This document shows, piece by piece, positions 1 to 8,686 of a stretch of 64,000 bases of DNA (position 1 is the first letter of the stretch; every line of letters starts with the position of its first letter). Both the position numbers and the translations under genes were made by a program. The notes under the pieces are model-generated. The model did not search any database. It had not been told where the DNA came from and worked only from the letters and a program-made list of their open reading frames with translations. The DNA is from Bacillus sp. EAC. GTDB taxonomy: Bacteria; Bacillota; Bacilli; Bacillales; Bacillaceae_G. The stretch is taken from NCBI RefSeq assembly GCF_002156875.1, contig NZ_NCSY01000007.1:1-64000 (forward strand), read 5' to 3'.

Positions 1-172
1 ATGCTGTATTAGAGGAACACCTATTTTGAAAGTTATGAATACATTGCCAAAAAAAATTGAAAAAACAATTTCTGGACGATACGGTACATATTTTGACGTT
101 AATAAGAATTTTACCTCAAAGTTTAAGAACTTTATAAATTTTATTTTTAAGGAAAAAAATCAAAGGAGATAA
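1..172 (+). CDS. C-terminal end of an unidentified protein (cut by window edge)
   Basis: The frame is open from the window edge to a TAA at 170-172, leaving the last 56 residues (including RGTPILKVMNTLPKK and RYGTYFDV). This tail is basic and shows no domain I can name. The first array repeat starts about 16 bases after the stop, the same spacing as for the other cassette genes, so it is probably the gene of the preceding unit. Confidence 0.6.
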   Translation, partial: CCIRGTPILKVMNTLPKKIEKTISGRYGTYFDVNKNFTSKFKNFINFIFKEKNQRR

Positions 173-187
173 TAAGTTTTTTTCTCT

Positions 188-270
188 TCTTATGCAACTA
201 ACTGGCGCGTTAGTTCAATAACGTGAGTTGCTACGGCAGCTCATTTTTATTGTGCTTATGTCAGTATTGT
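188..270 (+). repeat. Array repeat 1 (A+B+C)
   Basis: Part A is the palindrome at 196-215, with a TGGCG-type centre and left outer arm CTTATGC. Part B is the stem GAGTTGCTACGGCAGCTC followed by T5. Part C starts TGTGCTTATGTCAG. The names A (palindrome), B (stem-loop plus T-run) and C (tail) are used for all later copies. Confidence 0.9.
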
Positions 271-365
271 CGAAAAAGAAAAGGGAAACGGTTATAAAAA
301 TAGAAATTATTTTTATAACAAATTCATTAGATAAAATAATATTTTTACAAGTTAGGAGTGAAGTA

Positions 366-995
366 ATGTCTGAATATCGTGTTGTAGAATTAGAAAAGTG
401 GGAGAGAAAAGAATATTATAATTATTACTTTTCAATAAATGTTACTCATGAACTGACAACGAAAATAGATGTAACTAATGCCGTTGAATATTGCCAAAAT
501 AATAATTACAGCTTCTATGCCTATATGATTTTTAATATTACGAAATCTATTAACTCTATCAAAAATTACCGTTATGATCTTATTGAAAATGAATTAGTAT
601 GTTGGGATTATCTAGTTCCGGCATTTACTATTTTTGATAAAGAAAAAGAAAAATTTCAATGTATTTGGTTAGATAAATTTGAAAGTATGGCCGAATTTCA
701 ATCTGCTTTTAAAGAAGAAGTTGAAAAATACGTTGGTTCCGATAAAATGTTTCCTAAAGTTAATCAACCCTTAAACACCTTTGATATATCATCTATTCCT
801 TGGGTGAGTTTTGATAATTTTTCTTTAAATATCGCTAATTCTTCTTGTTATTTAAAGCCAATATTGACTATTGGAAAGTATTCTGAACAAAACGGGAGAT
901 TATCTATACCTATTTCTATTAAATCTCACCACGCTACAGTAGATGGATTCCATGTAGCAAAATTTTTTGAAAAGCTAACAAAGAATATTGATTAA
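366..995 (+). CDS. Chloramphenicol O-acetyltransferase (CAT family)
   Basis: A 209-residue cytoplasmic enzyme expected to transfer acetyl from acetyl-CoA to the 3-hydroxyl of chloramphenicol. The C-terminal HHATVDGFH is the CAT active-site signature HHxxxDG, with the catalytic histidine near residue 188. The length and the motif YSFYAYMIFNITKSIN fit the trimeric CAT family (about 215 residues). The ATG at 366 is chosen because GGAG lies at 355-358; the frame is open further upstream, but that part runs through repeat 1 and has no ribosome site. The gene stands alone in its unit. Family membership is clear; actual drug resistance is inferred, since some CAT-like proteins acetylate other substrates. 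Confidence 0.9.
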   Translation: MSEYRVVELEKWERKEYYNYYFSINVTHELTTKIDVTNAVEYCQNNNYSFYAYMIFNITKSINSIKNYRYDLIENELVCWDYLVPAFTIFDKEKEKFQCIWLDKFESMAEFQSAFKEEVEKYVGSDKMFPKVNQPLNTFDISSIPWVSFDNFSLNIANSSCYLKPILTIGKYSEQNGRLSIPISIKSHHATVDGFHVAKFFEKLTKNID

Positions 996-1073
996 GTATT
1001 GGTTATTGATTTAAATGTTGTTTTTTGTATTTTGATTTTCTAAACTTCGCATTAATTTTTAAATTTTAACATT

Positions 1074-1140
1074 CCTTATGCAACTAACTGGCGCTTTAGT
1101 AGAATAGTATGAGTAGCCAATGGCTACTCATTTTTAATTG
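1074..1140 (+). repeat. Array repeat 2 (A+B)
   Basis: A at 1082-1101 with a TGGCG-type centre. B is GAGTAGCCAATGGCTACTC followed by T5. The C tail is not recognisable. Confidence 0.85.
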
Positions 1141-1311
1141 ATTAAAAAGGATTATTCACCTTCAACATTTAATATCTATTTAGAAATACTAAGTTTTAAT
1201 AATGTAGTAGGAAATTTAAATAGAATAACTGTCTAAACACAGGATTATTTAATTGATCCATTTTTATTTTTTAAGGAGAAGAGTTAATAAAGAAGAGGGG
1301 ATTTTGTTGTC

Positions 1312-1572
1312 ATGAGGCTAGATTGGTTTATTACGTTTATTTTAATTAGTGCTTATACAAGCTTGCTCTCCGAGATTGTAGCAGATTTTTTCCATTATTC
1401 ACATATACTTATGTATGGACTATCCGGTATGGTAAGCGGTGGTTTAATTTTTTTAATCATAAAAAATATACCTAGAATATCCGGTAAGATTATAAATTTG
1501 AAAATAGCCATAGTAATACTAATGATCAACGGTGGATTATTTGGAGTTATTGGAAAATACTTCGAACTATAA
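1312..1572 (+). CDS. Small three-helix membrane protein, unknown function
   Basis: 86 residues with about three hydrophobic segments (residues 5-22, 29-50 and 63-80) separated by short basic loops. A GAGGGG site precedes the ATG. It is the only gene between repeats 2 and 3. I recognise no family. Confidence 0.65.
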   Translation: MRLDWFITFILISAYTSLLSEIVADFFHYSHILMYGLSGMVSGGLIFLIIKNIPRISGKIINLKIAIVILMINGGLFGVIGKYFEL

Positions 1573-1578
1573 AATATT

Positions 1579-1650
1579 CTTATGTAACTAACGAGCGTGT
1601 TAGTTAAATAAAAAAGCTGCTTAGATGCAGCTTTTTTATTGGTATTTAAA
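1579..1650 (+). repeat. Array repeat 3 (A+B)
   Basis: A at 1586-1605 with centre AGCG and left outer arm CTTATGT. B is a terminator-like stem GCTGC/GCAGC at 1616-1631 with T6. Confidence 0.9.
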
Positions 1651-1731
1651 TACTATAATTGTCTGATCATATTAGAATTGAAACAATTAAGATATCTATT
1701 CGCAATAATATAGTCAGTCAGAACTTGGGGA

Positions 1732-2115
1732 GTGTTCATCACGATAAAACTAATTTGTAGAACTTGTAAAATAGAGGTTTCTGAAGAGGTAGAGGAATTA
1801 AAGAATACTAAATTACTATATAGTAACGGTGACCAAGAGTATATACGTAAAGGTTTTTACATACTTGACTTTACTCCCATTGGTGGTGTTGTATCGGAAC
1901 TTAACTTAAAAGACTTCTTTATTATTAATATCGAAGATTCAATTAATTCAAAACCTCACATAAATCCCGATAGATTAATTGGATGTTGTGGTTTGAGTGG
2001 GGTTTATGGACATAATATTGTATGCATAAATAATCATGAAATTGGTATTAAAGAAGAAGACTGTTCGGGACCACATTATGTAGCGTTAGATCCTGAATTA
2101 GTAAAACGTATATAA
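1732..2115 (+). CDS. Cysteine-rich protein of unknown function
   Basis: About 127 residues, soluble, with CRTC near the N-terminus, a CC pair near residue 88 and two more cysteines (residues 98 and 111). CxxC pairs suggest metal or redox chemistry, but I cannot assign a family. The start is uncertain. The GTG at 1732 overlaps the ribosome-binding sequence GGGGAG (1727-1732), so initiation there is unlikely. ATC at 1738 or ATA at 1744 sits at a workable distance. Confidence 0.6.
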   Translation: MFITIKLICRTCKIEVSEEVEELKNTKLLYSNGDQEYIRKGFYILDFTPIGGVVSELNLKDFFIINIEDSINSKPHINPDRLIGCCGLSGVYGHNIVCINNHEIGIKEEDCSGPHYVALDPELVKRI

Positions 2116-2142
2116 AATTGTAAGAATAATTTTATATACTTA

Positions 2143-2236
2143 CTTATTGAACTAACTGGCGCGTTAGTTGAAGAACACTTGCTGCTAATGCAGCTTTTTT
2201 TATGAAGTAAATGGCACGATGATTAATAAGGAAAGG
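2143..2236 (+). repeat. Array repeat 4 (A+B+C)
   Basis: A at 2150-2169 (TGGCG centre), left outer arm CTTATTG. B is GCTGCTAATGCAGC with T7. C is AAATGGCACGATGATTAATAAGGA. Confidence 0.92.
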
Positions 2237-2313
2237 ACATTTCCAATAATATATTGAATAGTTAATATATGACTAGTTAAAGTATAGTAATTATTCAAAG
2301 GAGAAAAAATTCA

Positions 2314-2562
2314 ATGAAACAAAATAATACGGAGAAACAATCAAACCAAATTCCAATGCTGTATATGTTTTTTATTATGATCTTGACCGTACGTTTTTTT
2401 GAATCATTCCAAGAGGGAATATTGGAAAAGTTATGGTTTGTTGTCCTTATGTTACTCTTAATTTACTTAGCAATTATTTCTCGGAAGACAAAGTTGATAA
2501 TAACTTTAAATATAATTTCTATTGTATGTTTATTTATTATGGGAGTTGTTTTGTTCGGTTGA
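2314..2562 (+). CDS. Small membrane protein, unknown function
   Basis: 82 residues with a polar N-terminal tail (MKQNNTEKQSNQ) and about three hydrophobic helices. AAAGGAG lies a few bases before the ATG. Sole gene of its unit; no recognised family. Confidence 0.65.
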   Translation: MKQNNTEKQSNQIPMLYMFFIMILTVRFFESFQEGILEKLWFVVLMLLLIYLAIISRKTKLIITLNIISIVCLFIMGVVLFG

Positions 2563-2606
2563 TGATTACACATGGAGAAACAGTAAATGTAAAGTATTAT
2601 GATACT

Positions 2607-2704
2607 AATTCAACTAACGAGAGCGTTAGTTGAACTACAAAAAGAGGATGATCATAATTGATCATCCTCTTTTTTGCTAAATGGCAGGTTTGTTGTAGAA
2701 GGAA
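2607..2704 (+). repeat. Array repeat 5 (A+B+C)
   Basis: A at 2612-2631 with centre AGAG. B is a different stem, GAGGATGATCA/TGATCATCCTC with T6. C is CTAAATGGCAGGTTTGTTG. Confidence 0.92.
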
Positions 2705-2805
2705 ATAGAATTTTTAAAATGACACAATCTTTTAAACTGGAATGTTATTCTACTACTTATAGTTAGATTTGTACAAATAAGAGGATGGAAAAAGAGGTGG
2801 CTGAT

Positions 2806-3237
2806 ATAAAGAAATATATTGTTGTAATTCTATTTTGCTTTTTGCTGACAGGGTGCAAAAAATATGATAATAAACGTGAACCGATATCAGTAGAGAAAAT
2901 AGACTGGCAATACTTTACAATCGAAGGGGAGGGTGATCCTGCTAGCTTTCAACGCATAGTAATAACTTCTGAAGGAAATTCTTTTAGAATAGACAGAGGT
3001 TATTTTAATGAGTTTTGTAAATTGATGATGGATAACCCAAACAAAATTAATACAAAATTTGAACAAAATACCCTTAAAATATATTTCCGATTTAATGAAG
3101 ATAACCCCTTGCTAACAAGGTTGTACTATAAAGTCAATAAGAAATATAATGGCAAAGAATCTATTTTTTATGTAGATAATTCATTGTTACCAGAACTTGA
3201 AAAAATAAAAGTAAGACATGTACAGACGGACAAATAA
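2806..3237 (+). CDS. Lipoprotein, paralogue of the 11.7 kb gene
   Basis: About 143 residues with a lipoprotein signal ending in LLTGC, so probably lipid-anchored to the outer face of the membrane. The mature part is soluble (REPISVEKIDW near its start, YNGKESIFYVDNSLLPEL near its end) and is shared with the protein at 11708-12118. The best ribosome site, GAGGTGG (2794-2800), precedes an ATA codon at 2806, giving (M)KKYIVVILFCFLLTGC. The in-frame ATG at 2785 has its purine-rich sequence directly abutting it. Function unknown. Confidence 0.7.
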   Translation: MKKYIVVILFCFLLTGCKKYDNKREPISVEKIDWQYFTIEGEGDPASFQRIVITSEGNSFRIDRGYFNEFCKLMMDNPNKINTKFEQNTLKIYFRFNEDNPLLTRLYYKVNKKYNGKESIFYVDNSLLPELEKIKVRHVQTDK

Positions 3238-3360
3238 AATTTATGGAGATATTACAAAAATTCAATATTCCTTATCTTGATAAAAATGACTCAATTTACA
3301 TTTATGGATACGTTAAAAATACCGAAAACCAAACCTATAAATAAGGAGATGAGGATTTGT

Positions 3361-3446
3361 GTTATTAAACTAACGAGCGTCTTAGTTGAAAATCCTATGG
3401 AATGTTTTAACAGCCCTTTTATTGTGCTAACTGGTATTTTAACAAA
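3361..3446 (+). repeat. Array repeat 6 (A+C, weak B)
   Basis: A at 3368-3387 (centre AGCG, right arm mutated to TCTTAGTT). C is TGTGCTAACTGGTATTTTAAC. Confidence 0.8.
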
Positions 3447-3527
3447 ATACAAAAAAATATTCATAAAATTGGGGATTTTGGTGAAAATATAGTGGATTCA
3501 ATTAACCCACTAAAAGAAGGTATTGAA

Positions 3528-4652
3528 ATGAATAGGAAATTAAGAATTAGTGGTTTTCAATTTTTTTGTACGATTGTTTTGTTTCAGATTAGTATGACAG
3601 GTCTTTTACCTTATGCTATTAATGTCAAGCAAGATGCATGGATTAGTGCGTTAATAGGTCTTTTTTTAGGATGTTTATTATTTTTAGTTTATATTAAACT
3701 ATTTGAAATTTATCCGGCTATCCATTTTACAAATTATGTTCAACAAATTTTGGGTAAGTTCGCAGGTAAACTTGTAATTATCGCATATATTATCTATTTT
3801 ATTTACATGGCAGCACGAATTTTAAGAGAATTTGAACAATTATTGGTTATAACACTGTTCGAATCATCCTCACTTATTTCATTAGGGATATTAATGATGT
3901 TTTTAATTATGTATGGACTTTTTAAGGGGTTCGAAACTATCGCTCGTACAACTGAAGTCATATTTTTTTTTATAATCCTTATTATTTCAATAATAGTAGC
4001 CTTTGAATTTATAGCTAAGATTCACCATATAAATAATTTGAGACCTGTTTTAGAAAATGGATGGAGACCTGTTATTACTGCATCTATTCCTATAGGAATA
4101 ACATTTCCATTTGGTGAGATGGTTACTTTTTTAATGATAATGCCACATTTAAATAAACAACAAAATGCACTCAAGATAGGAATTCCAGCATTAGTATTCT
4201 CAGGACTTATCTTAACGTTTTTTACAATAATAAATATATCAATATTAGGTATTTCCGTATTAGAAAGAACCAATTATCCTCTTTTGGTAGGAGTTAGTTA
4301 TATTAATATCGCTAATTTTGTTCAACGATTAGATTCTTTTATTGTAATATTTATGATTTGTGGAGGTTTTATAAAAATTACTATCTTTTTCTATTGTGCT
4401 GTTTCAGGAACTGCTGAAATATTTAATATAAGAAAAACAAATGATCTAATTTATCCAATAGGTGTAATAATTCTAATATGTTCAATTTTAGTTGCACGAA
4501 ATCAAATCGAAAGTATTAAAGAAAGGATTGAAATTATTCCTTATATTTTACATATACCACTTCAAATAATAATTCCTATTTGTTTATTAATAATTGCTCT
4601 AATACAAAGGAAATTTAAAGAGAAATTACCGTTACCTTTGTTCAATAAGTAA
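3528..4652 (+). CDS. GerB-family (GerAB-type) spore germination permease
   Basis: A 374-residue integral membrane protein with about ten helices, typical of the GerAB endospore germination family (APC superfamily), the permease subunit of nutrient germinant receptors in the spore inner membrane. Family-like stretches include FQFFCTIVLFQISMTGLLPYA near the N-terminus and FPFGEMVTFLMIMPHL midway. The ATG at 3528 is chosen because AAAGAAGG lies 7 bases upstream. Receptor genes usually form gerA-gerB-gerC operons; this one is alone between two repeats. A GerA-family gene is also alone at 62.4 kb. Confidence 0.88.
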   Translation: MNRKLRISGFQFFCTIVLFQISMTGLLPYAINVKQDAWISALIGLFLGCLLFLVYIKLFEIYPAIHFTNYVQQILGKFAGKLVIIAYIIYFIYMAARILREFEQLLVITLFESSSLISLGILMMFLIMYGLFKGFETIARTTEVIFFFIILIISIIVAFEFIAKIHHINNLRPVLENGWRPVITASIPIGITFPFGEMVTFLMIMPHLNKQQNALKIGIPALVFSGLILTFFTIINISILGISVLERTNYPLLVGVSYINIANFVQRLDSFIVIFMICGGFIKITIFFYCAVSGTAEIFNIRKTNDLIYPIGVIILICSILVARNQIESIKERIEIIPYILHIPLQIIIPICLLIIALIQRKFKEKLPLPLFNK

Positions 4653-4653
4653 T

Positions 4654-4684
4654 AAAAAAAATCTTCTCTTGAAGATCTTTTTTT
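4654..4684 (+). terminator. Rho-independent terminator after the GerB gene
   Basis: The stem ATCTTC/GAAGAT with a TCTT loop is preceded by an A-run and followed by T7. It lies directly after the stop codon and is separate from the next array repeat. Confidence 0.85.
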
Positions 4685-4750
4685 ATTGCCGATAAGCGTA
4701 TTTATGAAATCTAAATTCACATACGATTTCATGTGAAAATATGCTAGTTC

Positions 4751-4780
4751 TTGTTCAACTAACGAGCGCGTCAGTTGAAG
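4751..4780 (+). repeat. Array repeat 7 (A only)
   Basis: A at 4757-4776 (AGCG centre; right arm GTCAGTT). No clear B or C. Confidence 0.8.
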
Positions 4781-4860
4781 TAGAAAACGGAAGGTTTCTC
4801 ATTAATGAAGGATCTTATTTGTTCCAATTTTTATATATATTTAGTAAAGAACTTTTTTAT

Positions 4861-4998
4861 CTAAGGACTCATAGATGATTTTTTCTTTTTATCCTTTTCT
4901 CTTGATTCGCGCAATTGTTTAACTGCTTCCTCAGACAAAATTCCTTTGTCTGAGTATCTTTCAAGTTCTTCGTCATTGAACCATTTATTTTTCTCCAT
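4861..4998 (-). CDS. Small charged protein, unknown function
   Basis: 45 residues, reading MEKNKWFNDEELERYSDKGI and ending in a lysine-rich tail. GAGGTA lies 4 bases before the ATG on the minus strand. The segment DEELERYSDKGILSEEAVKQL loosely recalls SHOCT-like short helical domains; I would not assign it. It is an inverted gene inside a unit whose two bordering repeats both point +. Confidence 0.6.
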   Translation of the reverse strand: MEKNKWFNDEELERYSDKGILSEEAVKQLRESREKDKKKKSSMSP

Positions 4999-5088
4999 GC
5001 TATACCTCGCTTATTGTTAATGTTTTATAGTATCCCCAAAATCATATAAGTATTTCTAGATAAAAAGTCAATTATTGAATGAAATATT

Positions 5089-5183
5089 CTCAACTAACGA
5101 GAGAGTTAGTTGAAGATCAATGAGTCACTGTTGTGGCTCATTTTTTTATTTAAGTAACGGGCAGTTTAATTCAATAAGGATCA
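5089..5183 (+). repeat. Array repeat 8 (A+B+C)
   Basis: A at 5092-5111 (centre AGAG). B is GAGTCACTGTTGTGGCTC with T7. C is AACGGGCAGTTTAATTCAATAAGGA truncated to its core. It lies between divergent genes, so it terminates no + gene. Confidence 0.9.
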
Positions 5184-5276
5184 GTGGTGAAATAATTGTA
5201 AAAACTTACTAATTATTATTAATAAGAATATTGTTATTATTAAATCGAATACCATTAACATCTATGGAGGAACAAA

Positions 5277-5614
5277 TTGAATTATTTAAGAAATTTCAAA
5301 CAATGGCTTATTAAAGATTACGATAAAAGAGACACCTCTTCTTAAATTTCATAACAATTATAATTCTATTTATCTTTTTTGCCATTAAATATCAGTAGGG
5401 GAAGCCTCTTTCGACGATTAGTAGTTTATTTGGTAGTTTCTATTTTATTGCAGATATCATTTGTTTTTTTCTATTTGTAATATTAATTAGAGTGATTGAA
5501 GAGGGAATCCGAAAAATAATTGGAAACGGGAAAGAAATCGGATTAGTATATTCCTTTCTTTATATGGGCGTATTAATTACTACGATTATCATTGTTAACC
5601 AATATTATTTATAA
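5277..5614 (+). pseudogene. Broken small membrane protein gene
   Basis: A TTG start preceded by GGAGG opens MNYLRNFKQWLIKDYDKRDTSS and then stops. The remaining coding, rich in hydrophobic residues (for example LFIFFAIKYQ and VLITTIIIVNQYYL), continues in another frame and carries one internal TAG near 5395. At least one frameshift and one nonsense codon are therefore needed. The 3' end stops just before repeat 9. Confidence 0.6.
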
Positions 5615-5618
5615 GGAG

Positions 5619-5712
5619 CTTATTGAACTAATGAGCGCGTTAGTTGAATATCTTGAGTTGCTCCGGTGACTCTTTTTTTGTTTCACTAAAAGGCAGGATA
5701 GTTGAATTGAAT
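5619..5712 (+). repeat. Array repeat 9 (A+B+C)
   Basis: A at 5626-5645 (AATGAGCGCG centre), left outer arm CTTATTG. B is GAGTTGCTCCGGTGACTC with T7. C is CACTAAAAGGCAGGATAGTT. Confidence 0.92.
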
Positions 5713-5753
5713 ATGGTAAAATTATACATAAAATGTAGAGTGAGGTGTTTACT

Positions 5754-6095
5754 ATGTCTGTTTATAATATTAATTTGGAAAACAATTCTGATTAAGAAGA
5801 AGTATTTGAAATCGAAGGAGATAATATTGCTCAAGTAACCGTTCTTGATAATAGTGGGAATGATATTACACAAAATTGTAGAGTACAAATTACCCTAAGT
5901 AAAAATGCATTGATTGGTTTATGTACTGAGCTAATCCGTTTAGCACATGATTATAAAGATGGTAAACATTTTCATATTGACCCAATAAGTAAAGAATATG
6001 TAGTCCAATCAATGGGAGCTATGCTTCATCCTGAGAGTTGTGAACTTATTGTGTGTTGTGGAGATTATGATACATTTAATGATTATACAAAATAA
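5754..6095 (+). pseudogene. Unknown cytoplasmic protein gene with one in-frame stop
   Basis: The ATG at 5754 follows GTGAGGTG and starts MSVYNINLENNSD, then meets TAA at 5793-5795. The same frame stays open for 100 further codons (EEVFEIEGDNIAQV ... ELIRLAHDYKDGKHFHID ... LHPESCELIVCC). The reading looks fully protein-like, so a single nonsense change explains the break. CAA to TAA (Gln to stop) would suffice. No function known to me. Confidence 0.7.
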
Positions 6096-6102
6096 GATGT
6101 TT

Positions 6103-6192
6103 AGTTATGTAACTAACGAGCGCGTTAGTTGAACAGCGAGGGGCTATTTCGGTAGTCCTTTTTTAATTGTGCTTAATGGTATGGAATAAATT
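6103..6192 (+). repeat. Array repeat 10 (A+B+C)
   Basis: A at 6111-6130 (AGCG). B is GGGGCTATTTCGGTAGTCC with T6. C is TGTGCTTAATGGTATGGAATAA. Confidence 0.92.
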
Positions 6193-6287
6193 GACTAAGA
6201 AGGATTCATTAGTAAACACATAGAATAAGTATTTGTATTAGTTGGTAAATTTTTACAAATAAATAATATCTATAGAGAGGTAAATTA

Positions 6288-6482
6288 ATGGGATTTTTCT
6301 TTTATTCAAATATGATAAAGAATATAATTGTCACTTTTTTTCAAAATAGTATATGGGTGGTAGGATTTTTTTATATATTGATTAAGACATTTGAAAATGA
6401 AACTCTTAAGTACTTTTCGAAATACTTTATTGGTGTTATTTTAGCGTTATTATTCCTTTACTCAGTAACGGTAAGCATATAA
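6288..6482 (+). CDS. Small two-helix membrane protein
   Basis: 64 residues with hydrophobic segments near residues 9-31 and 44-63. AGAGAGG is 7 bases before the ATG. Single gene of its unit; family unknown. Confidence 0.6.
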   Translation: MGFFFYSNMIKNIIVTFFQNSIWVVGFFYILIKTFENETLKYFSKYFIGVILALLFLYSVTVSI

Positions 6483-6491
6483 TTACACTTC

Positions 6492-6585
6492 TTTATTCAT
6501 CTAATGCATGGGTTAGTGGAAGATCATGAGTCACAAAGTGGCTCATTTTTTATTGAAGTAAGTAGTTTAATTGAATTAGGATAAT
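6492..6585 (+). repeat. Array repeat 11 (A+B+C, diverged)
   Basis: The diverged A core CTAATGCATGGGTTAG is at 6501-6516. B is GAGTCACAAAGTGGCTC with T5. C contains AGTAGTTTAATTGAATTAGGA. Confidence 0.82.
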
Positions 6586-6731
6586 TTGTAATTCTCTGAT
6601 TGCTAGATACTGAACAATTGTAATTGTTGCATTTGATGGATTGATTCAGTATGGAAAAAACGAATAAGTACCTAGATGAAGAAAAGTCTAAAAGGAAAGT
6701 AGTATTTTCCTATTCTATGGAGGATTATATA

Positions 6732-7337
6732 ATGAAAAATATAAGAATTATATGGTTATTTGTTACGGTTATCTTAGTATGGTTTGTACTATATTTTTAT
6801 CAAAATCAAAAATTTTCGGTGAATATTTATTCTAGTAACTTAAGCAAAGAAATAAAACAGAATATCAATTATTCTCATGGTCCTAGAAATCCATTAGTGA
6901 AAGAGGTACAAGTATTAAAAGTAGTTACATTAGACGATAGCAATATTGCTTTAGCATTTAGTAAATATGATGGACTTTACGGTAGAACTCGTCTGGTCAA
7001 AGGACCAAATGGAAAGTACCAAATAAAAGGTTCTTTATGGAGAGGTAGAATAGATCTTGCTGAAGTGGAAACATTTAAAACAAATAAAGGAAGATATCAA
7101 GTGATTATGGGTAATAATGAAAATGGCGATATTGATACAATAGAATTAAGAGCTTATACTTTTAATAGTAGCAATAGAGAATATTCGAATTACACTACGA
7201 CACTAGGAGTTCCAAAGCAAGATGCCTATTTCATCTATAAAAAAATACCAACTGATAATCATCTTAAAAACTTTATGGGTGATATCGAATTTGTTTGTAA
7301 AAATAAACAAGGAAAAGTCATTTTTCCAGTGCAATAA
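6732..7337 (+). CDS. Membrane-anchored extracytoplasmic protein, unknown
   Basis: 201 residues with one N-terminal hydrophobic helix (IIWLFVTVILVWFVLYFY) and a soluble domain beyond it, probably outside the cell. The ATG at 6732 is preferred over an upstream in-frame ATG at 6651 because ATGGAGGA lies 7 bases before it. The soluble part has WRGRIDLAEVETFKTNKGRYQVI and no known motif. Confidence 0.65.
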   Translation: MKNIRIIWLFVTVILVWFVLYFYQNQKFSVNIYSSNLSKEIKQNINYSHGPRNPLVKEVQVLKVVTLDDSNIALAFSKYDGLYGRTRLVKGPNGKYQIKGSLWRGRIDLAEVETFKTNKGRYQVIMGNNENGDIDTIELRAYTFNSSNREYSNYTTTLGVPKQDAYFIYKKIPTDNHLKNFMGDIEFVCKNKQGKVIFPVQ

Positions 7338-7370
7338 CTCATTACTATTAACTAAAAAATATCAAATCTA

Positions 7371-7460
7371 ATAGAATTAACGCATGTGTTAGTTGAAGTT
7401 CAAGAGCAGCCGAGACTGCTTTTTTATTTAAGTATTAGGCAAATTAGTTGAAGAAGGTAA
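7371..7460 (+). repeat. Array repeat 12 (A+B+C)
   Basis: A at 7375-7394 with a CATG centre and one left-arm mismatch. B is AGCAGCCGAGACTGCT with T5. C is AGTATTAGGCAAATTAGTT. Confidence 0.88.
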
Positions 7461-7514
7461 GGAATAATTAATGGAGATTTAATAACTTAACTTATATTGA
7501 AATTAGGTGATTAA

Positions 7515-7877
7515 ATGAGCCATTCAGCAGCTCAATGGAATGCATTTATTAAAGAAATCATCGGAAATAGAATAGTATTTACAATTAAAGACGAAGGTGG
7601 AATTCCAACTTCAACGAATATTGATGGAGAGACATCAATGCCATTTTGGTCATTAAAATCAAGGGCTGAAAAGATTATTGAAAATATTCCTTCCTATAGT
7701 AGATTTCAAGTATATGAAATTAGTTTAAATGATATTATTAATAAATGGCTTAAAGGACTTGAGAATGATGGTCTTTTTGTAGGGGTTAATTGGAGTGGTA
7801 TTAAGGCTAAAGGTTACGATATAAATCCAGCAGAAGTGTTGGATAGAATTCAATATGAACATAATTTATTTGATTGA
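7515..7877 (+). CDS. DUF2750-family protein
   Basis: 120 residues. The pattern SHSAAQWNAFIKEIIGN..VFTIKDEGG followed by MPFWSLKSRAEKI matches the DUF2750 family of small soluble proteins of unknown function. AGGTG precedes the ATG. Single gene in its unit. Confidence 0.75.
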   Translation: MSHSAAQWNAFIKEIIGNRIVFTIKDEGGIPTSTNIDGETSMPFWSLKSRAEKIIENIPSYSRFQVYEISLNDIINKWLKGLENDGLFVGVNWSGIKAKGYDINPAEVLDRIQYEHNLFD

Positions 7878-7878
7878 T

Positions 7879-7908
7879 CTTATTCAACTAACGCATGCTT
7901 TAGTTCAA
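7879..7908 (+). repeat. Array repeat 13 (A only)
   Basis: A at 7886-7905 with a CATG centre and left outer arm CTTATTC. It is followed within 70 bases by the next gene, without B or C. Confidence 0.85.
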
Positions 7909-7970
7909 CATCAATTAGAAAGCAATGAACTTTTAATATAAATTCAATATGGAATTGTGGAGGAGATATT

Positions 7971-8432
7971 TTGAAATATCGATTTCAATCAAATAAAACT
8001 CTTGATGAACTTAGAAGTACCATTTCAGCAAATATATATAAAGACAGAACATCAGCAGTTGATTCGATATGGGATAAAAATTTCGAGGAAAAAGGGAAGA
8101 TATTTTACGGGGATGTAAAAAATAATAAATTCTCATTTAAACGTCTATCAATGAATGGTCGTTTATATTCTCTAAGTTTTAATGGAGAAATAATACAAAA
8201 TGGAACTCGAACCGAAATCATTGGTAGATTTAATTATGATTTTATCTTGAACGGTTTAGTTTATTTTATTTTTCTTTTTGTTTCTGTATTTTTAGGGATT
8301 ATAAATGGATGGATACAGAAGAATTCTTATGCATTTTTTTTATTTGAAATAAGTGCATTTATTTTGTATATAATACCAAGTGAGTTTAGTAGAAGAAGAG
8401 AGAAACATAAATTTATTTATTACTTAATTTAA
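7971..8432 (+). CDS. Unknown protein with C-terminal two-helix membrane part
   Basis: 153 residues starting at TTG behind GGAGGAG. Residues 1-85 are soluble and mixed-charge; residues 88-110 and 118-135 are hydrophobic helices; the tail is basic (SRRREKHK). Family unknown. Confidence 0.65.
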   Translation: MKYRFQSNKTLDELRSTISANIYKDRTSAVDSIWDKNFEEKGKIFYGDVKNNKFSFKRLSMNGRLYSLSFNGEIIQNGTRTEIIGRFNYDFILNGLVYFIFLFVSVFLGIINGWIQKNSYAFFLFEISAFILYIIPSEFSRRREKHKFIYYLI

Positions 8433-8434
8433 CT

Positions 8435-8468
8435 CTTATGTAACTAACTGGCGCGTTAGTTCAATAAA
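8435..8468 (+). repeat. Array repeat 14 (A only)
   Basis: A at 8442-8461 (TGGCG centre), left outer arm CTTATGT, right arm GTTCAATAA. It lies between convergent genes. Confidence 0.88.
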
Positions 8469-8513
8469 AATGCTAAATAATTTTTGTAATAAATGAGTTC
8501 ATTTATAGTACAA

Positions 8514-8562
8514 AAAAGGATAGAAATAGCAGATATTATTTCTGCTTTCCTATCCTTGTTTT
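8514..8562. terminator. Bidirectional terminator between convergent genes
   Basis: The stem AAGGATAG/CTATCCTT is extended inward by AGCAGA/TCTGCT, with an A-run before and T-run after. It can serve the + gene ending at 8432 and the minus LysM gene. Confidence 0.8.
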
Positions 8563-8686
8563 TACGCATTAAATATGTGACATTAAATAAAAAAACACTA
8601 AACTATAAATATTTTTAATCGATTGCTTGACTTTTAATAAATTTTTTTCTCAATAGTGGTCCTAAATTGGTACCGGATTTTTTCAA

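Noticed and set aside
228-365. An N-terminal extension of the CAT gene
   Set aside because: The extension is translated from repeat 1 itself and lacks a ribosome site; the ATG at 366 has one.
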